64,000 nt of DNA from Chromohalobacter israelensis (GTDB taxonomy: Bacteria; Pseudomonadota; Gammaproteobacteria; Pseudomonadales; Halomonadaceae), in contig JQNW01000001.1 of NCBI GenBank assembly GCA_000761475.1, forward strand, positions 1 through 64,000, given 5' to 3'. Each line of letters opens with the position of its first letter. The first letter of the stretch is position 1. The notes under the pieces are model-generated. The model made no database searches, was not told the origin of the DNA, and worked only from the letters and a program-made list of their open reading frames with translations. The translations under genes and the position numbers were made by a program. Below, one piece after another: positions 39,905-48,629 of this stretch.

Positions 39905-40540
39905 ATGTGGCCACATGAATCGCTCGAGCTTCCCACGCCGGCAACGGCTCTCGAAGGGCGCGATACGCCCATACGTATCAGCGGCGTCCATTATGTCAAC
40001 GGGCGCACGATGCTGCCTCCTTTCCCCGAGGAGTACGAGGAAATCGTGCTGGGACTGGGCTGCTTCTGGGGTGCCGAGCGACTGTTCTGGGAAATGCCCG
40101 GCGTGTACGTCACCGCAGTGGGTTACGCGGGCGGCCAGACACCCAATCCCACCTACGAAGAGACCTGCACCGGACGCACCGGGCACGCTGAAGTGGTGCG
40201 CGTGATCTTCGATCCTACCGAGATCGGGCTGCCCGAGCTGCTGCGAGCCTTCTGGGAAGCGCACGACCCGACCCAGGGCATGCGACAGGGCAACGATATC
40301 GGCACGCAGTATCGCAGTGTCATCTATACCACCAATGAGTTGCAGCGCCCGCTGGTCGACAAGAGCCTGCAGGAGTACGACCAGGCCTTGCAGCAGCAGG
40401 GAATGGGCAACGTCACCACGGAAGTCGCGCCGCTCGATGCCTTCTATTACGCGGAAGAGTATCACCAGCAGTACCTGGCCAAGAACCCGGCCGGCTACTG
40501 CGGCTTGAAAGGGACCGGTGTCGCCTGCCCGGTCACCTGA
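39905..40540 (+). CDS. msrA: Peptide-methionine (S)-S-oxide reductase
   Basis: Repairs oxidised methionine (S form) in proteins. The 211-residue enzyme has the catalytic Cys in [10 protein letters not shown] (near residue 53), AVGYAGG, the GHAEVV segment and a resolving-Cys region at the C-terminus ([12 protein letters not shown]). The long N-terminal segment ([11 protein letters not shown]) is usual in pseudomonad-type MsrA, which supports the ATG at 39905. No clear Shine-Dalgarno is seen in the 13-base gap to ychJ. Confidence 0.94.
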   Translation: MWPHESLELPTPATALEGRDTPIRISGVHYVNGRTMLPPFPEEYEEIVLGLGCFWGAERLFWEMPGVYVTAVGYAGGQTPNPTYEETCTGRTGHAEVVRVIFDPTEIGLPELLRAFWEAHDPTQGMRQGNDIGTQYRSVIYTTNELQRPLVDKSLQEYDQALQQQGMGNVTTEVAPLDAFYYAEEYHQQYLAKNPAGYCGLKGTGVACPVT

Positions 40541-40558
40541 GCCCCGCCCACGGCGTCG

Positions 40559-41587
40559 TCACTCCTTGGGTCCTGCCGCGAGCGAGCGGTGGGGCCGCGC
40601 ATGCGAGGCCCAGTTTTCCAGCTGCCAGGCGAGACGCCGTGCCAGCCAGGACCCCAGCTTGCCATCGCGCGACTCGATGAACCCGACGTGTCCGCCCTGA
40701 CGCGCCACTTCCAGCCTCACGGCATCGGCCGGGGCAGGCAGGCGCGAGAACAGGTCGGCGGGCATGAAGGGGTCGTCCGCGGCATGCAGGATGAGGGTGG
40801 GCAGCTCGATCTCGCCAAGCAAGCGACCGGCGGAAGCCCGTCGGTAGTAATCGGTGGCCGAACGAAAGCCATGCAGAGGTGCCGTGACGGCATTGTCGTA
40901 GGCCCAGAAGGTTTCCAGGGCGTCGAGTTGCCGCGACGTCAGCGAGATCGGCAGCGGCCCCGCCGCCAGCTTGGCGGCTACTTTGCGCTTGAGTGCATTG
41001 AGCAGATGACGCTGATACACCCGTGCAAAGCCGCGGTTGAGGGCGTCGGCACTCGCCGCGAGATCGAGCGGCGCGCTGATGGCGATGGCCCCGGCCAGAT
41101 CGAGGCCATCGCCTCCCTGTTCGGCCACCAGCTTGAGCAGCATGTTGCCCCCCAGCGATACCCCGGCCGCGACCTTGATGGCCCGCGGGTAGCGATGGGC
41201 CAGCTGACCGATGACCCAGTAGGCATCCGCCGTGTCTCCCGAGTGATAGGCACGTGGCAGCCGGTTGGGCGCCTGACCGCAACCGCGAAAGTGCATCAGT
41301 ACCGCTCGCCAGCCCAGCGCACTCGCCACACGCAGCAGCTCGCGCGCGTAGGGCGAATCGAACGATCCTTCCAGGCCGTGAAAGAGCACGAAGACCGGCG
41401 CATCGTCCCGCACGGGCGCGGGATGCACCCAGGCCAGTTCGACGAAATCGCCATCGGGCAGGTTGAGAATCTCCGTCTCGCGTGCCAAGGGAACGAGCGG
41501 CCGCAGTCGCGGCAGCAGGGTCTGCACATGGCGGTTGCCGAGTCCTCTGGGGGCGCGGAAATCGGCGGAAAACGGCGTACGTGACAT
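40559..41587 (-). CDS. YheT-family alpha/beta hydrolase
   Basis: A 342-residue hydrolase with the UPF0017/YheT opening GNRHVQTLLPRL (about residues 16-27), the FHGLEGS oxyanion region (near 73), nucleophile elbow GVSLGGNML (near 148) and the late acidic and HxGF segment (GGHVGFIE) carrying the catalytic His. The family is esterase-like with unclear substrate. The ATG at 41587 begins MSRTPF. A TTG at 41605 is less likely. It converges on msrA. Confidence 0.87.
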   Translation of the reverse strand: MSRTPFSADFRAPRGLGNRHVQTLLPRLRPLVPLARETEILNLPDGDFVELAWVHPAPVRDDAPVFVLFHGLEGSFDSPYARELLRVASALGWRAVLMHFRGCGQAPNRLPRAYHSGDTADAYWVIGQLAHRYPRAIKVAAGVSLGGNMLLKLVAEQGGDGLDLAGAIAISAPLDLAASADALNRGFARVYQRHLLNALKRKVAAKLAAGPLPISLTSRQLDALETFWAYDNAVTAPLHGFRSATDYYRRASAGRLLGEIELPTLILHAADDPFMPADLFSRLPAPADAVRLEVARQGGHVGFIESRDGKLGSWLARRLAWQLENWASHARPHRSLAAGPKE

Positions 41588-41681
41588 CACGGGAATCCTG
41601 ATCAAGCCTGCTTTTCAGCTTAACCGCTTCGCACCGCGCGGCAAGCGTCTTGCCTCTTCTTTACCGCAGGAAAGTGCATGC

Positions 41682-42602
41682 CTAGCTGCCCAGATCGCTC
41701 GCGCCTTCCAGTTGCTGCCACAGGCCCGGCAATCCGGGATGCCGCGAGTCCCGGCGTGCATACAGGCGTATGTCGAGCGGCACGTCCCAGCGTGCGTCGC
41801 CGGCACGCACCAGTTCGCCGTTCTGCAGGGCCGCACGAACACTGCGTTGCGGTATCCAGCCGAGCCCGTACCCCTGCGTGACCAGCTCGCGAATGTTGGT
41901 GGCCTGCACGCTTTCATTGAGCGTGGTCAGGTAGACCGGCTCCGGCTGGCGGTGCAGGTGAGCCTCGAGTGCCGCCGCCATCAGACCGCGCGGGTGAAAC
42001 GCGATCAAGGGCTGCGGCTGACGACGCGTCCCGGGGAGCGCAAAGCGCGGGCGCCCCGTGCCATCCGGCGCACTGACGGGTACGAGTCGTTCCTCGCCCA
42101 GTATCAAGAACGTCAGCTCGCTGACGTCGAGATCGAGCGCAATGCGACCGCGTGGCCAGTAGCACAGTGCGAGGTCGCATTCGCCACGCTCCAGGCCATG
42201 CAGATAATCGCCGATCAACCAGCTCGTGGCTCGCAGGTAGGGAGAGACGCAATGCGCCAGGTCGTGGCGCTCGAGCCATCCCGGCACGACGTTCGAGATC
42301 AGACTCTGCGGCGCAGCAAGCAGAATGCGACGAGCCTCATCGGCGGCGATCGATTGCAGGCGGTCGCGTGTCAGGCGCACCCGCTCGGTGATCTGTTCGC
42401 ATAGCGCCAGAAATTCCTCGCCGGCGGGGGTCAAGCTCAATGGCAAGGTCTGGCGATTGATCAGCGTGGTGCCCATTTCCTCTTCGAGCAGCTTGATACG
42501 CCGCGAAAAGGTCGGCTGGGTCACGTTCTGGGCATCGGCGGCCCGGGAAAAATGACGTTCCCTGGCCAACACGATGAAATCTTCGAGCCAGCGGATTTCC
42601 AT
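41682..42602 (-). CDS. LysR-family regulator, HypT-like branch (second copy)
   Basis: A 306-residue LysR regulator opening MEIRWLEDF, with the helix-turn-helix QPTFSRRIKLLEEE. The N-terminal pattern closely matches the regulator at 9998-10918, so the two are paralogues of one branch. It is the last reverse gene after the peptide ABC operon, separated by 155 bases from its last gene, which makes that operon a candidate target. The ligand is unknown. Confidence 0.86.
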   Translation of the reverse strand: MEIRWLEDFIVLARERHFSRAADAQNVTQPTFSRRIKLLEEEMGTTLINRQTLPLSLTPAGEEFLALCEQITERVRLTRDRLQSIAADEARRILLAAPQSLISNVVPGWLERHDLAHCVSPYLRATSWLIGDYLHGLERGECDLALCYWPRGRIALDLDVSELTFLILGEERLVPVSAPDGTGRPRFALPGTRRQPQPLIAFHPRGLMAAALEAHLHRQPEPVYLTTLNESVQATNIRELVTQGYGLGWIPQRSVRAALQNGELVRAGDARWDVPLDIRLYARRDSRHPGLPGLWQQLEGASDLGS

Positions 42603-42757
42603 TTGTCAGGCGCCATCCATAGTCGTCGCCGCACAGGGTACGGCACTCACGACACGACATGCCATCGCCCCTGGCGGACGGCCGGGCGACGTTCGCCAGG
42701 CCGCCCGCCTCATGCGGCGTTCATGGAGAAAGGTCATGCGGTTTCTCGCAGGGTGGT

Positions 42758-43816
42758 TCAGAGGCGTCCCTCCTCGACGCCATGACAGGCGACCCGGTTG
42801 CCGTCGTCGGTGGCGATGAGTTGCGGAACTTCCTGGCGACAGCGTTCCGTGACGTGTGGACACCGCCCATGGAAGACACAGCCCGAGGGCAGGTGGACCG
42901 GGGTGGGCACCTCGCCGGACAGTCTGACATGCTCGGGCCGGTTGTCCTCGAGGCGCGGAATCGCCGACAACAGGGCCTGGGTATAGGGATGCCGCGGCCG
43001 TGCGAACAACGAGCGGGTATCCGCCAATTCGCACACCGTGCCCAGATACATGACCGCCACTCGGGTGCCGAAATGCTCGACGACCGCCAGATCGTGCGTG
43101 ATGAAGAGATAGGTCAGGTGGCGTTCGGCCTGGGCATCCATCAGCAGGTTCAGCACCTGAGCCTGAATCGACACATCGAGGGCCGAAATCGGCTCGTCGG
43201 CGACGATGAATTCCGGATCGACGGCCAGGGCCCGGGCGATGGCGATACGCTGGCGCTGCCCGCCGGAGAACTCGTGCCCGAAACGCTTGCCCCATTCGGG
43301 ATCGATACCCACCGAGGCCATGACCTCGGCCACCTTGTCGTGTATCTGCGGCGTCGTCCACTCCGGGTGGTGAAAGCGCAGGGGCTCTTCCAGTGTCTGC
43401 TGAATCGTCATGCGAGGATTCAGCGAGGCATAAGGGTTCTGAAAGATCATCTGCATGCGCTGGCGGTAGGGCAGTAGCCGCTTGCCGCGCAGGTCGTCGA
43501 TGCGATGGCCGTCGTAGCGGATTTCGCCTGCACTGGGCGACAGCAACCCCATGACCAGGCGCGCCACGGTGGATTTGCCGCAGCCGGATTCGCCGACCAC
43601 GCAAAGGGCCTCGCCTCTGCGCACCGCGAGGTCGACGCCATTGATGGCATGCACGCTATCGTTGCGCCGCACCAGACGACCTTTCTCGAAGCGCAGTTGT
43701 TCGAGAAACCCCTCGGCCAGGGGAAAATGCTTGTAGAGCCCGCGGATCTCCAGCAGGGAGTCGGTCGCCGACGACGTCGGCGTCGCAGGTGACGCTTGAG
43801 TGGCGACGGCGTTCAT
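42758..43816 (-). CDS. Dipeptide/oligopeptide ABC transporter ATP-binding protein (DppF/OppF type)
   Basis: A 352-residue ATPase energising the peptide permease. It has Walker A GESGCGKST (near residue 75), signature FSGGQRQRIA (near 188), Walker B VADEPIS (near 212) and the C-terminal oligopeptide-transporter Cys cluster (GCVFHGRCPHVTERC), which can bind an Fe-S cluster in this subfamily. Its start overlaps the stop of the DppD-like gene by four bases. It is last in the five-gene operon. Confidence 0.9.
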   Translation of the reverse strand: MNAVATQASPATPTSSATDSLLEIRGLYKHFPLAEGFLEQLRFEKGRLVRRNDSVHAINGVDLAVRRGEALCVVGESGCGKSTVARLVMGLLSPSAGEIRYDGHRIDDLRGKRLLPYRQRMQMIFQNPYASLNPRMTIQQTLEEPLRFHHPEWTTPQIHDKVAEVMASVGIDPEWGKRFGHEFSGGQRQRIAIARALAVDPEFIVADEPISALDVSIQAQVLNLLMDAQAERHLTYLFITHDLAVVEHFGTRVAVMYLGTVCELADTRSLFARPRHPYTQALLSAIPRLEDNRPEHVRLSGEVPTPVHLPSGCVFHGRCPHVTERCRQEVPQLIATDDGNRVACHGVEEGRL

Positions 43817-44814
43817 GAGGCCTCCTTTGCGAGCATGTCACGCACCATGTGACAGGCGACTTGGCAGTTGCCCGAGGTCACGAACTCGGGCACCTGATCG
43901 AGACAGTCGCGGCGCGGCTGTCCCGTGGCGTCGTACCGGTATTGGCAACGCGGATGAAAGGCGCACCCGCTGGGCGTATTGGACAGCGAGGGCATCGAGC
44001 CGGGAATCTGGTTGAGTCGGCTGCCGGGCGTGGTCATCTGCGGCAGGGCATTGAGCAGCCCCTGCGTATAGGGATGCTGAGCATCGTTGATGATTTCGCG
44101 CGTCGGCCCCTGCTCGATGACCCGGCCGGCGTACATGACCAGCGTGCGCTGCGTCATCTGGCTGACCACGCCCAGGTCGTGAGTGATCAACACCAGCCCC
44201 ACGTTGTGCTTTTCGCACAACTCGCGCAGCAAGGTCATGATCTCGGCCTGGATGGTCACGTCGAGGGCCGTGGTGGGCTCGTCGGCCACGATGATGTCGG
44301 GATCCAGCAACAGGGCGATGGCGATGATGATGCGTTGACGCATCCCCCCGGAAAGCTCATGGGGGTATTGATCCAGCCGGGTCTCGGGCGAGGGAATGTA
44401 GACTTGCTTGAGCTTGTGCAGGGCGATCGCGCGCGCCTCCTGCGTGGAGATGCGCCGATGCGCCTTGAGGCTCTCGACCATCTGTTCCCCGATGGAGAGC
44501 ACCGGGTTGAGCGTCATCATCGGGTCCTGGAAGATCATCGAAATACGATTGCCGCGCACCCGGCGCAATTCCCGCGATGACATCCGAGCCAGGTCGCTGC
44601 CTTCGAAGCGAATGCTGCCCCCGGCGATGTAACCGGGCTTGGCGATCAGGTTGAGCAGGGTGAACGCGGCCACGGACTTGCCCGCGCCGGATTCACCGAC
44701 GATGCCCAGGCGCTCGCCACGGTCCAGCGTGAAGCTGACGTCGCGCAAGGCACGAACCTCGCCTTGGCGCAGGGCGAAGCGCACGTCGAGATTGGAAACT
44801 TCGAGTAGAGCCAT
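43813..44814 (-). CDS. Dipeptide/oligopeptide ABC transporter ATP-binding protein (DppD/OppD type)
   Basis: A 333-residue ATPase partner. It shows Walker A GESGAGKSV (near residue 40; the last position is Val rather than the common Ser/Thr), signature LSGGMRQRI (near 157), Walker B VADEPTT (near 180) and the C-terminal GCAFHPRCQYRYD segment of the oligopeptide family, where the later cysteines are spaced differently. Spacing to the permease gene upstream is 5 bases. Confidence 0.9.
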   Translation of the reverse strand: MALLEVSNLDVRFALRQGEVRALRDVSFTLDRGERLGIVGESGAGKSVAAFTLLNLIAKPGYIAGGSIRFEGSDLARMSSRELRRVRGNRISMIFQDPMMTLNPVLSIGEQMVESLKAHRRISTQEARAIALHKLKQVYIPSPETRLDQYPHELSGGMRQRIIIAIALLLDPDIIVADEPTTALDVTIQAEIMTLLRELCEKHNVGLVLITHDLGVVSQMTQRTLVMYAGRVIEQGPTREIINDAQHPYTQGLLNALPQMTTPGSRLNQIPGSMPSLSNTPSGCAFHPRCQYRYDATGQPRRDCLDQVPEFVTSGNCQVACHMVRDMLAKEAS

Positions 44815-44819
44815 GTGCG

Positions 44820-45758
44820 TTACCCCTTGTAGAGACGAGGATTCATGACGTCGCGCAACCAGTCACCGAGCAGATTGACCACCAGCACCAGCACGACCAG
44901 CACGGTGCCGGGAATCAGGGTGATCCACCAGGAACCGGACTGCAGGTAATCGAAGCCCGACTTGATCAACGAGCCGAGCGACGGCTGGGTTTCCGGCATG
45001 CCAAGCCCCAGAAAGGAGAGGGCGGCTTCGGAAATGATGGCGTTGGCGATCTGCACGGTCGAGATGACGAAGATCGGCGACAGCGTATTGGGCAGAATAT
45101 GCCGGAACATGATGCGCCGATCGCGATAGCCCATCACTCGGGCGGCGTCCACGTATTCCTTGCTGCGCTCTGCCAGCACCGAGGCGCGTACGGTGCGCGC
45201 GTATTGCGGCCACTCGGCGAGGCCGATGATCAGCACCAGCAGCCAGACGGCGTAGGCGCTGTAGGTGGCGCCGCCGAAGATCGCCTTGATGACGGCCCCC
45301 ACGATGATCGCGACCATCAGCGTCGAGAACGACAACTGAATGTCGGCCAGGCGCATAAGGAAGGCGTCGATGCGGCCTCCCAGGTACCCGGCCAGCAGTC
45401 CTACCGTGACACCGATCACGGCCTGCAGGATCACCGCGCCGAAACCGATGATCAACGAGACACGCGCCCCGTAGAGAATCGTCGAGAGCAGGTCGCGTCC
45501 CTGGGCATCGGTTCCCAGCGGGAAGAGCGGGTCGGCACCGTCGATCCACATGGGCGGCAGCTCGGAATCGAGAATGCTGATCTGGGTGAGATCGTAAGGA
45601 TTCATCGGCGCGAGCCACGGCGCGCAGATCGCCCCCAGCAGGAGACACAGGAAGATGGCCAGGCAGCATTGCGCGATCCAGTCGCGCTTGAAGCTGTAGA
45701 CCAGATAGGAGTTGCGAAAGCGCTTCCAGCGGGAAGGCGTGGTTGTCGTCGTCGTCAT
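44820..45758 (-). CDS. Dipeptide/oligopeptide ABC transporter permease (DppC/OppC type)
   Basis: A 312-residue inner-membrane permease with an N-terminal membrane helix (about 28-50), a periplasmic loop with the PLGTDAQGRDLLS motif (near residue 80), and the EAA loop EYVDAARVMGYRDRRIMFRH split near 200-220. The Thr-rich start (MTTTTTT) follows the ATG at 45758, which overlaps the DppB-like stop by four bases. The frame stays open upstream to 47198 but that part is a shadow of the upstream permease. Confidence 0.9.
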   Translation of the reverse strand: MTTTTTTPSRWKRFRNSYLVYSFKRDWIAQCCLAIFLCLLLGAICAPWLAPMNPYDLTQISILDSELPPMWIDGADPLFPLGTDAQGRDLLSTILYGARVSLIIGFGAVILQAVIGVTVGLLAGYLGGRIDAFLMRLADIQLSFSTLMVAIIVGAVIKAIFGGATYSAYAVWLLVLIIGLAEWPQYARTVRASVLAERSKEYVDAARVMGYRDRRIMFRHILPNTLSPIFVISTVQIANAIISEAALSFLGLGMPETQPSLGSLIKSGFDYLQSGSWWITLIPGTVLVVLVLVVNLLGDWLRDVMNPRLYKG

Positions 45759-46804
45759 GCCGGCTTCCCTGTCAGTTTCACGGTCGGATTGACGAGCCCG
45801 TAGATCAGGTCGACCAGCGTGTTGGTGATCACGAAGATCAGGCCGACGATCATCAGATACGTCACGATGAGCGGAATGTCGGAGCGCTGAATGGCCTCGA
45901 GGAACATCAGGCCCATGCCCGGCCATTGGAAGACGGTCTCGGTGAGGATGGTGTAGGCCACCATGGTCCCGAGCTGGACACCGCCGACGGTGATCACCGG
46001 CAGCATGGTGTTCTTGAGCGCATGGACGAAATAGATCCGCTTGCGGGAAATCCCCTTGGCCGTGGCGAACTTGACGTACTCCGACTGCAGCACCTCGAGC
46101 ATTTCGGCGCGTATCAGCCGAATGAAGAGCGGCAGCATGATCGAGGCCAGCGAGAGGGAAGGCAGTACCAGGTACGTCAGTCCCTCGAGGGAGAAGAAAT
46201 TGCTGTCCCAGGTGCCGAAGAGATGCGTCAGATCGTTGCCGCGCCCGTAAGACGGCATGCCGCCCTCGGTGGACAGAGCCCCGTTGAGCCACTGTCCCCA
46301 TCCCGTGTCTGCCGGGAATGGCGAAAAGTCCACCCCGATCGCGAAGATCTGGATCAACATGATGGCGGTCAAAAAGACCGGAATCGAGATACCGACGATG
46401 GAAACGCTCATGAACAATCGCGACAGGGCCGATCGCGGTCGTATCGCGCAGTAGACGCCAATCGGCACCGAGAGCAGCACGATGATCAGAGTCGTGGCAA
46501 TGACCAGCTCCAGTGTCGCCGGCAAGTGGCGCAGGATGACGTCCGTCGTGGGCTCGTTGAAGAAATACGAGTAGCCGAAGTCGCCTTGCACGGCATTCGC
46601 CGCGAAGCGGGCGTACTGCACGAGGAAGGGATCGTTCAGGCCCAATTCCTCGCGTAGTTCGGCGCGCTCGCTTTCCGGCACGGACTGTCCCACCATCTGC
46701 TGGATGGGATCGCCCAGATTGCTCTGGATGGCGAAACTGATGACGCTGATGACGAACATGACCACGAGGGCATGCATCAGTCGCTTGATCAAAAAAGCGA
46801 TCAT
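45755..46804 (-). CDS. Dipeptide/oligopeptide ABC transporter permease (DppB/OppB type)
   Basis: A 349-residue permease with the DppB/OppB N-terminal hallmark (IKRLMHALVVMFVISVISF, residues 6-24), the GDFGYSY segment near residue 95, six membrane helices and the EAA motif with EYVKFATAKGISRKRI near 245. It follows the binding-protein gene after a 117-base gap containing a strong hairpin. Confidence 0.9.
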   Translation of the reverse strand: MIAFLIKRLMHALVVMFVISVISFAIQSNLGDPIQQMVGQSVPESERAELREELGLNDPFLVQYARFAANAVQGDFGYSYFFNEPTTDVILRHLPATLELVIATTLIIVLLSVPIGVYCAIRPRSALSRLFMSVSIVGISIPVFLTAIMLIQIFAIGVDFSPFPADTGWGQWLNGALSTEGGMPSYGRGNDLTHLFGTWDSNFFSLEGLTYLVLPSLSLASIMLPLFIRLIRAEMLEVLQSEYVKFATAKGISRKRIYFVHALKNTMLPVITVGGVQLGTMVAYTILTETVFQWPGMGLMFLEAIQRSDIPLIVTYLMIVGLIFVITNTLVDLIYGLVNPTVKLTGKPA

Positions 46805-46886
46805 GAATGGCGTGTCCTGTTAAATGGGCATCCCCGGCGCATGCGTCGTGCGACACGCACCGAAGACATATCGTGGATGGGAAGGG

Positions 46887-46910
46887 CGACGCCGCCGCGT
46901 GGCGGCGTCG
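46887..46910 (-). other. Stem-loop between the binding-protein and permease genes
   Basis: A perfect 10-bp inverted repeat (CGACGCCGCC / GGCGGCGTCG) with a 4-base loop, 11 bases after the binding-protein stop and before the DppB-like gene on the reverse strand. It lacks a T tract. Such hairpins typically protect the binding-protein mRNA or limit read-through so the binding protein exceeds the membrane subunits. Confidence 0.6.
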
Positions 46911-46921
46911 CAGGCGAGCGC

Positions 46922-48502
46922 TTATTGCTCGACCACGAGATCCCCGAGGTAAGGGAAGTTCATGACGTTCACCACCGGCTCGAGCTTGACGTTGTTCTTC
47001 GACGCCCAGGCAAGATCCTGCCAATGCAACGGCATGAAGGCCGCATCCTCGTACAGCGCCTTCTCGACCGCCTGCAGCATCTCGGCGCGCTTGGCGCGGT
47101 CCGTCTCGACATTGGCCTGCGCCACTTTCTCGTCGAGCGCCGGGTTGCAGTAGTTGGCCGCGTTGTACTGGCCGGCTCCGGTCTCGGGGTCCGGACACTC
47201 GGTGAGGTACTGGAACAGGTTGGCGGAATCCTCGGTGTCGGCGTGCCAGCCGATCATCATGATATCCGCGGCGCGATCGTCGAACTCTCCCCAGTACTGG
47301 GCCTTGGGCAGCGTCTTGAGGTCCACGTCGACATTGATGCGCGACAGCATGGTGGCGACCGCCTGTGCGATCTTGGCATCGTTCACATAGCGGTTGTTGG
47401 GCGCCATCATGGAAACCGAGAAACCGTCCTCGTAGCCGGCTTCTTTCATCAGTTCCTTGGCTTTCTCGACGTCGTACCGCGGTGACAGGCTGTCATTGTG
47501 CCCGTCGTAGCCCTTGGGCGACAGCTGCGCGGCGGGTGTGGCGAAGCCTTTCATCAGGCGGTCGGCGATGGCCTCCTGGTTGACCGCATAGTTGAAGGCC
47601 TGGCGGACGCGCGGGTCCTGGAAGGCTTCCACACGCTTCTGGTTGAGCTGCATGAGGATGATGCGGGTACCCGACATCGTGGTCAGCTCGACGTTCTGGT
47701 CGGCCTCGACGCGCTCCAGGTCATTGGGCGGCACGGGCGCGATGAAATCGACATCGCCGGACAGCAGGGCCGATACGCGCGTGGCATTCTCGCCGATCGG
47801 GGTCAGGACGATGCGATCGACGTTGCCCGGGGAGTCCTGGTCCCAGTAATCGTCGAAGCGCTCGAACTCGACCTTGACGCCTTGCTGGCGGGACACGACC
47901 TCGTAAGGGCCGGTGCCTGACGAGTGCCGTGAAGCGAAGGAATCGCCGTTCTTGACGATTTCGTCCTTGGGATCGCCATCTTCCGTCTCGCCGGTGTAGT
48001 ACTCGCTATCCATGGGGAAGATATAGGTCGCGAGGTTGAGAACGAGCGGGTAGGGCTTGTGGGTCTTGATCTCGACGGTATGCTCGTCGATGGCTTTCGC
48101 CGAGGCGATGGGGTCGAAGATGGCCTTGAAATCGGCACTGCGCTTGAGACGCTCGATCGTCCACACGACATCCTTGGCGGTAAAGTCGTTGCCGGTATGG
48201 AACGTGACGCCGTCACGCAACGTGAACCGCATGGTGGTGTCGTCGATGCGTTCCCAATCGGTGGCCAGACGCGGCTCGAACTTGACGTCTTTCGTCCAGC
48301 GGACGAGCGGGTCGTGCGTCAGGTGAGACAGCTGCAGAATGCCGCCGGAGAGTTGTTCGTGGATATCCAGCGATACCGGGTCGGCATCGTAGGCCATGCG
48401 AAGCGTCACGGGGTCGCCGGCATCCTCTTGCGCCAGCGCGGGCAGGGGAAGTACGACGGAGGCGCCCAGCAAAGACGCCAGGAGAGTCTTCTTATCGATC
48501 AT
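46922..48502 (-). CDS. Peptide ABC transporter substrate-binding protein (family 5, DppA-like)
   Basis: Periplasmic solute receptor of the downstream permease. The 526-residue precursor has a Sec signal peptide (about residues 1-24, ending ALA) and the family 5 pattern with WTKDVKFEPRLATDWE, FHTGNDFTAKDVVW and a late VRQAFNYAVN segment. The ligand could be a dipeptide, oligopeptide or glutathione and cannot be told from sequence. A long inverted repeat covers the start codon (48501-48554). It is the first gene of the operon. Confidence 0.9.
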   Translation of the reverse strand: MIDKKTLLASLLGASVVLPLPALAQEDAGDPVTLRMAYDADPVSLDIHEQLSGGILQLSHLTHDPLVRWTKDVKFEPRLATDWERIDDTTMRFTLRDGVTFHTGNDFTAKDVVWTIERLKRSADFKAIFDPIASAKAIDEHTVEIKTHKPYPLVLNLATYIFPMDSEYYTGETEDGDPKDEIVKNGDSFASRHSSGTGPYEVVSRQQGVKVEFERFDDYWDQDSPGNVDRIVLTPIGENATRVSALLSGDVDFIAPVPPNDLERVEADQNVELTTMSGTRIILMQLNQKRVEAFQDPRVRQAFNYAVNQEAIADRLMKGFATPAAQLSPKGYDGHNDSLSPRYDVEKAKELMKEAGYEDGFSVSMMAPNNRYVNDAKIAQAVATMLSRINVDVDLKTLPKAQYWGEFDDRAADIMMIGWHADTEDSANLFQYLTECPDPETGAGQYNAANYCNPALDEKVAQANVETDRAKRAEMLQAVEKALYEDAAFMPLHWQDLAWASKNNVKLEPVVNVMNFPYLGDLVVEQ

Positions 48503-48554
48503 GTTGAAGCCCTATTGTGTATTGTTATGCGACGAGAGTCGTCGGCTTCAACAT
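48501..48554 (-). promoter_or_regulatory. Leader inverted repeat covering the start codon of the binding-protein gene
   Basis: On the reverse strand ATGTTGAAGCC (48554-48544) is followed 32 bases later by its exact complement GGCTTCAACAT (48511-48501). The second arm includes most of the AGGG ribosome-binding site and the ATG start codon. A smaller hairpin, CGACGA/TCGTCG, lies inside the loop. In RNA this would hide the start of translation. In DNA it could be a spaced operator. The first arm also opens a 9-codon frame, M-L-K-P-T-T-L-V-A-stop, without a good ribosome-binding site. Confidence 0.6.
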
Positions 48555-48629
48555 AAAGAGCTTTGCACGAGTGCGACAATCGAAATCTTGATGGTCGCCA
48601 TTCACCTGATGAATAACGTCACTCGGACA

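Noticed and set aside
45759-47198. Upstream extension of the DppC-like permease frame
   Set aside because: It overlaps DppB and part of the binding protein out of frame. The permease motif and coupled ATG begin at 45758.
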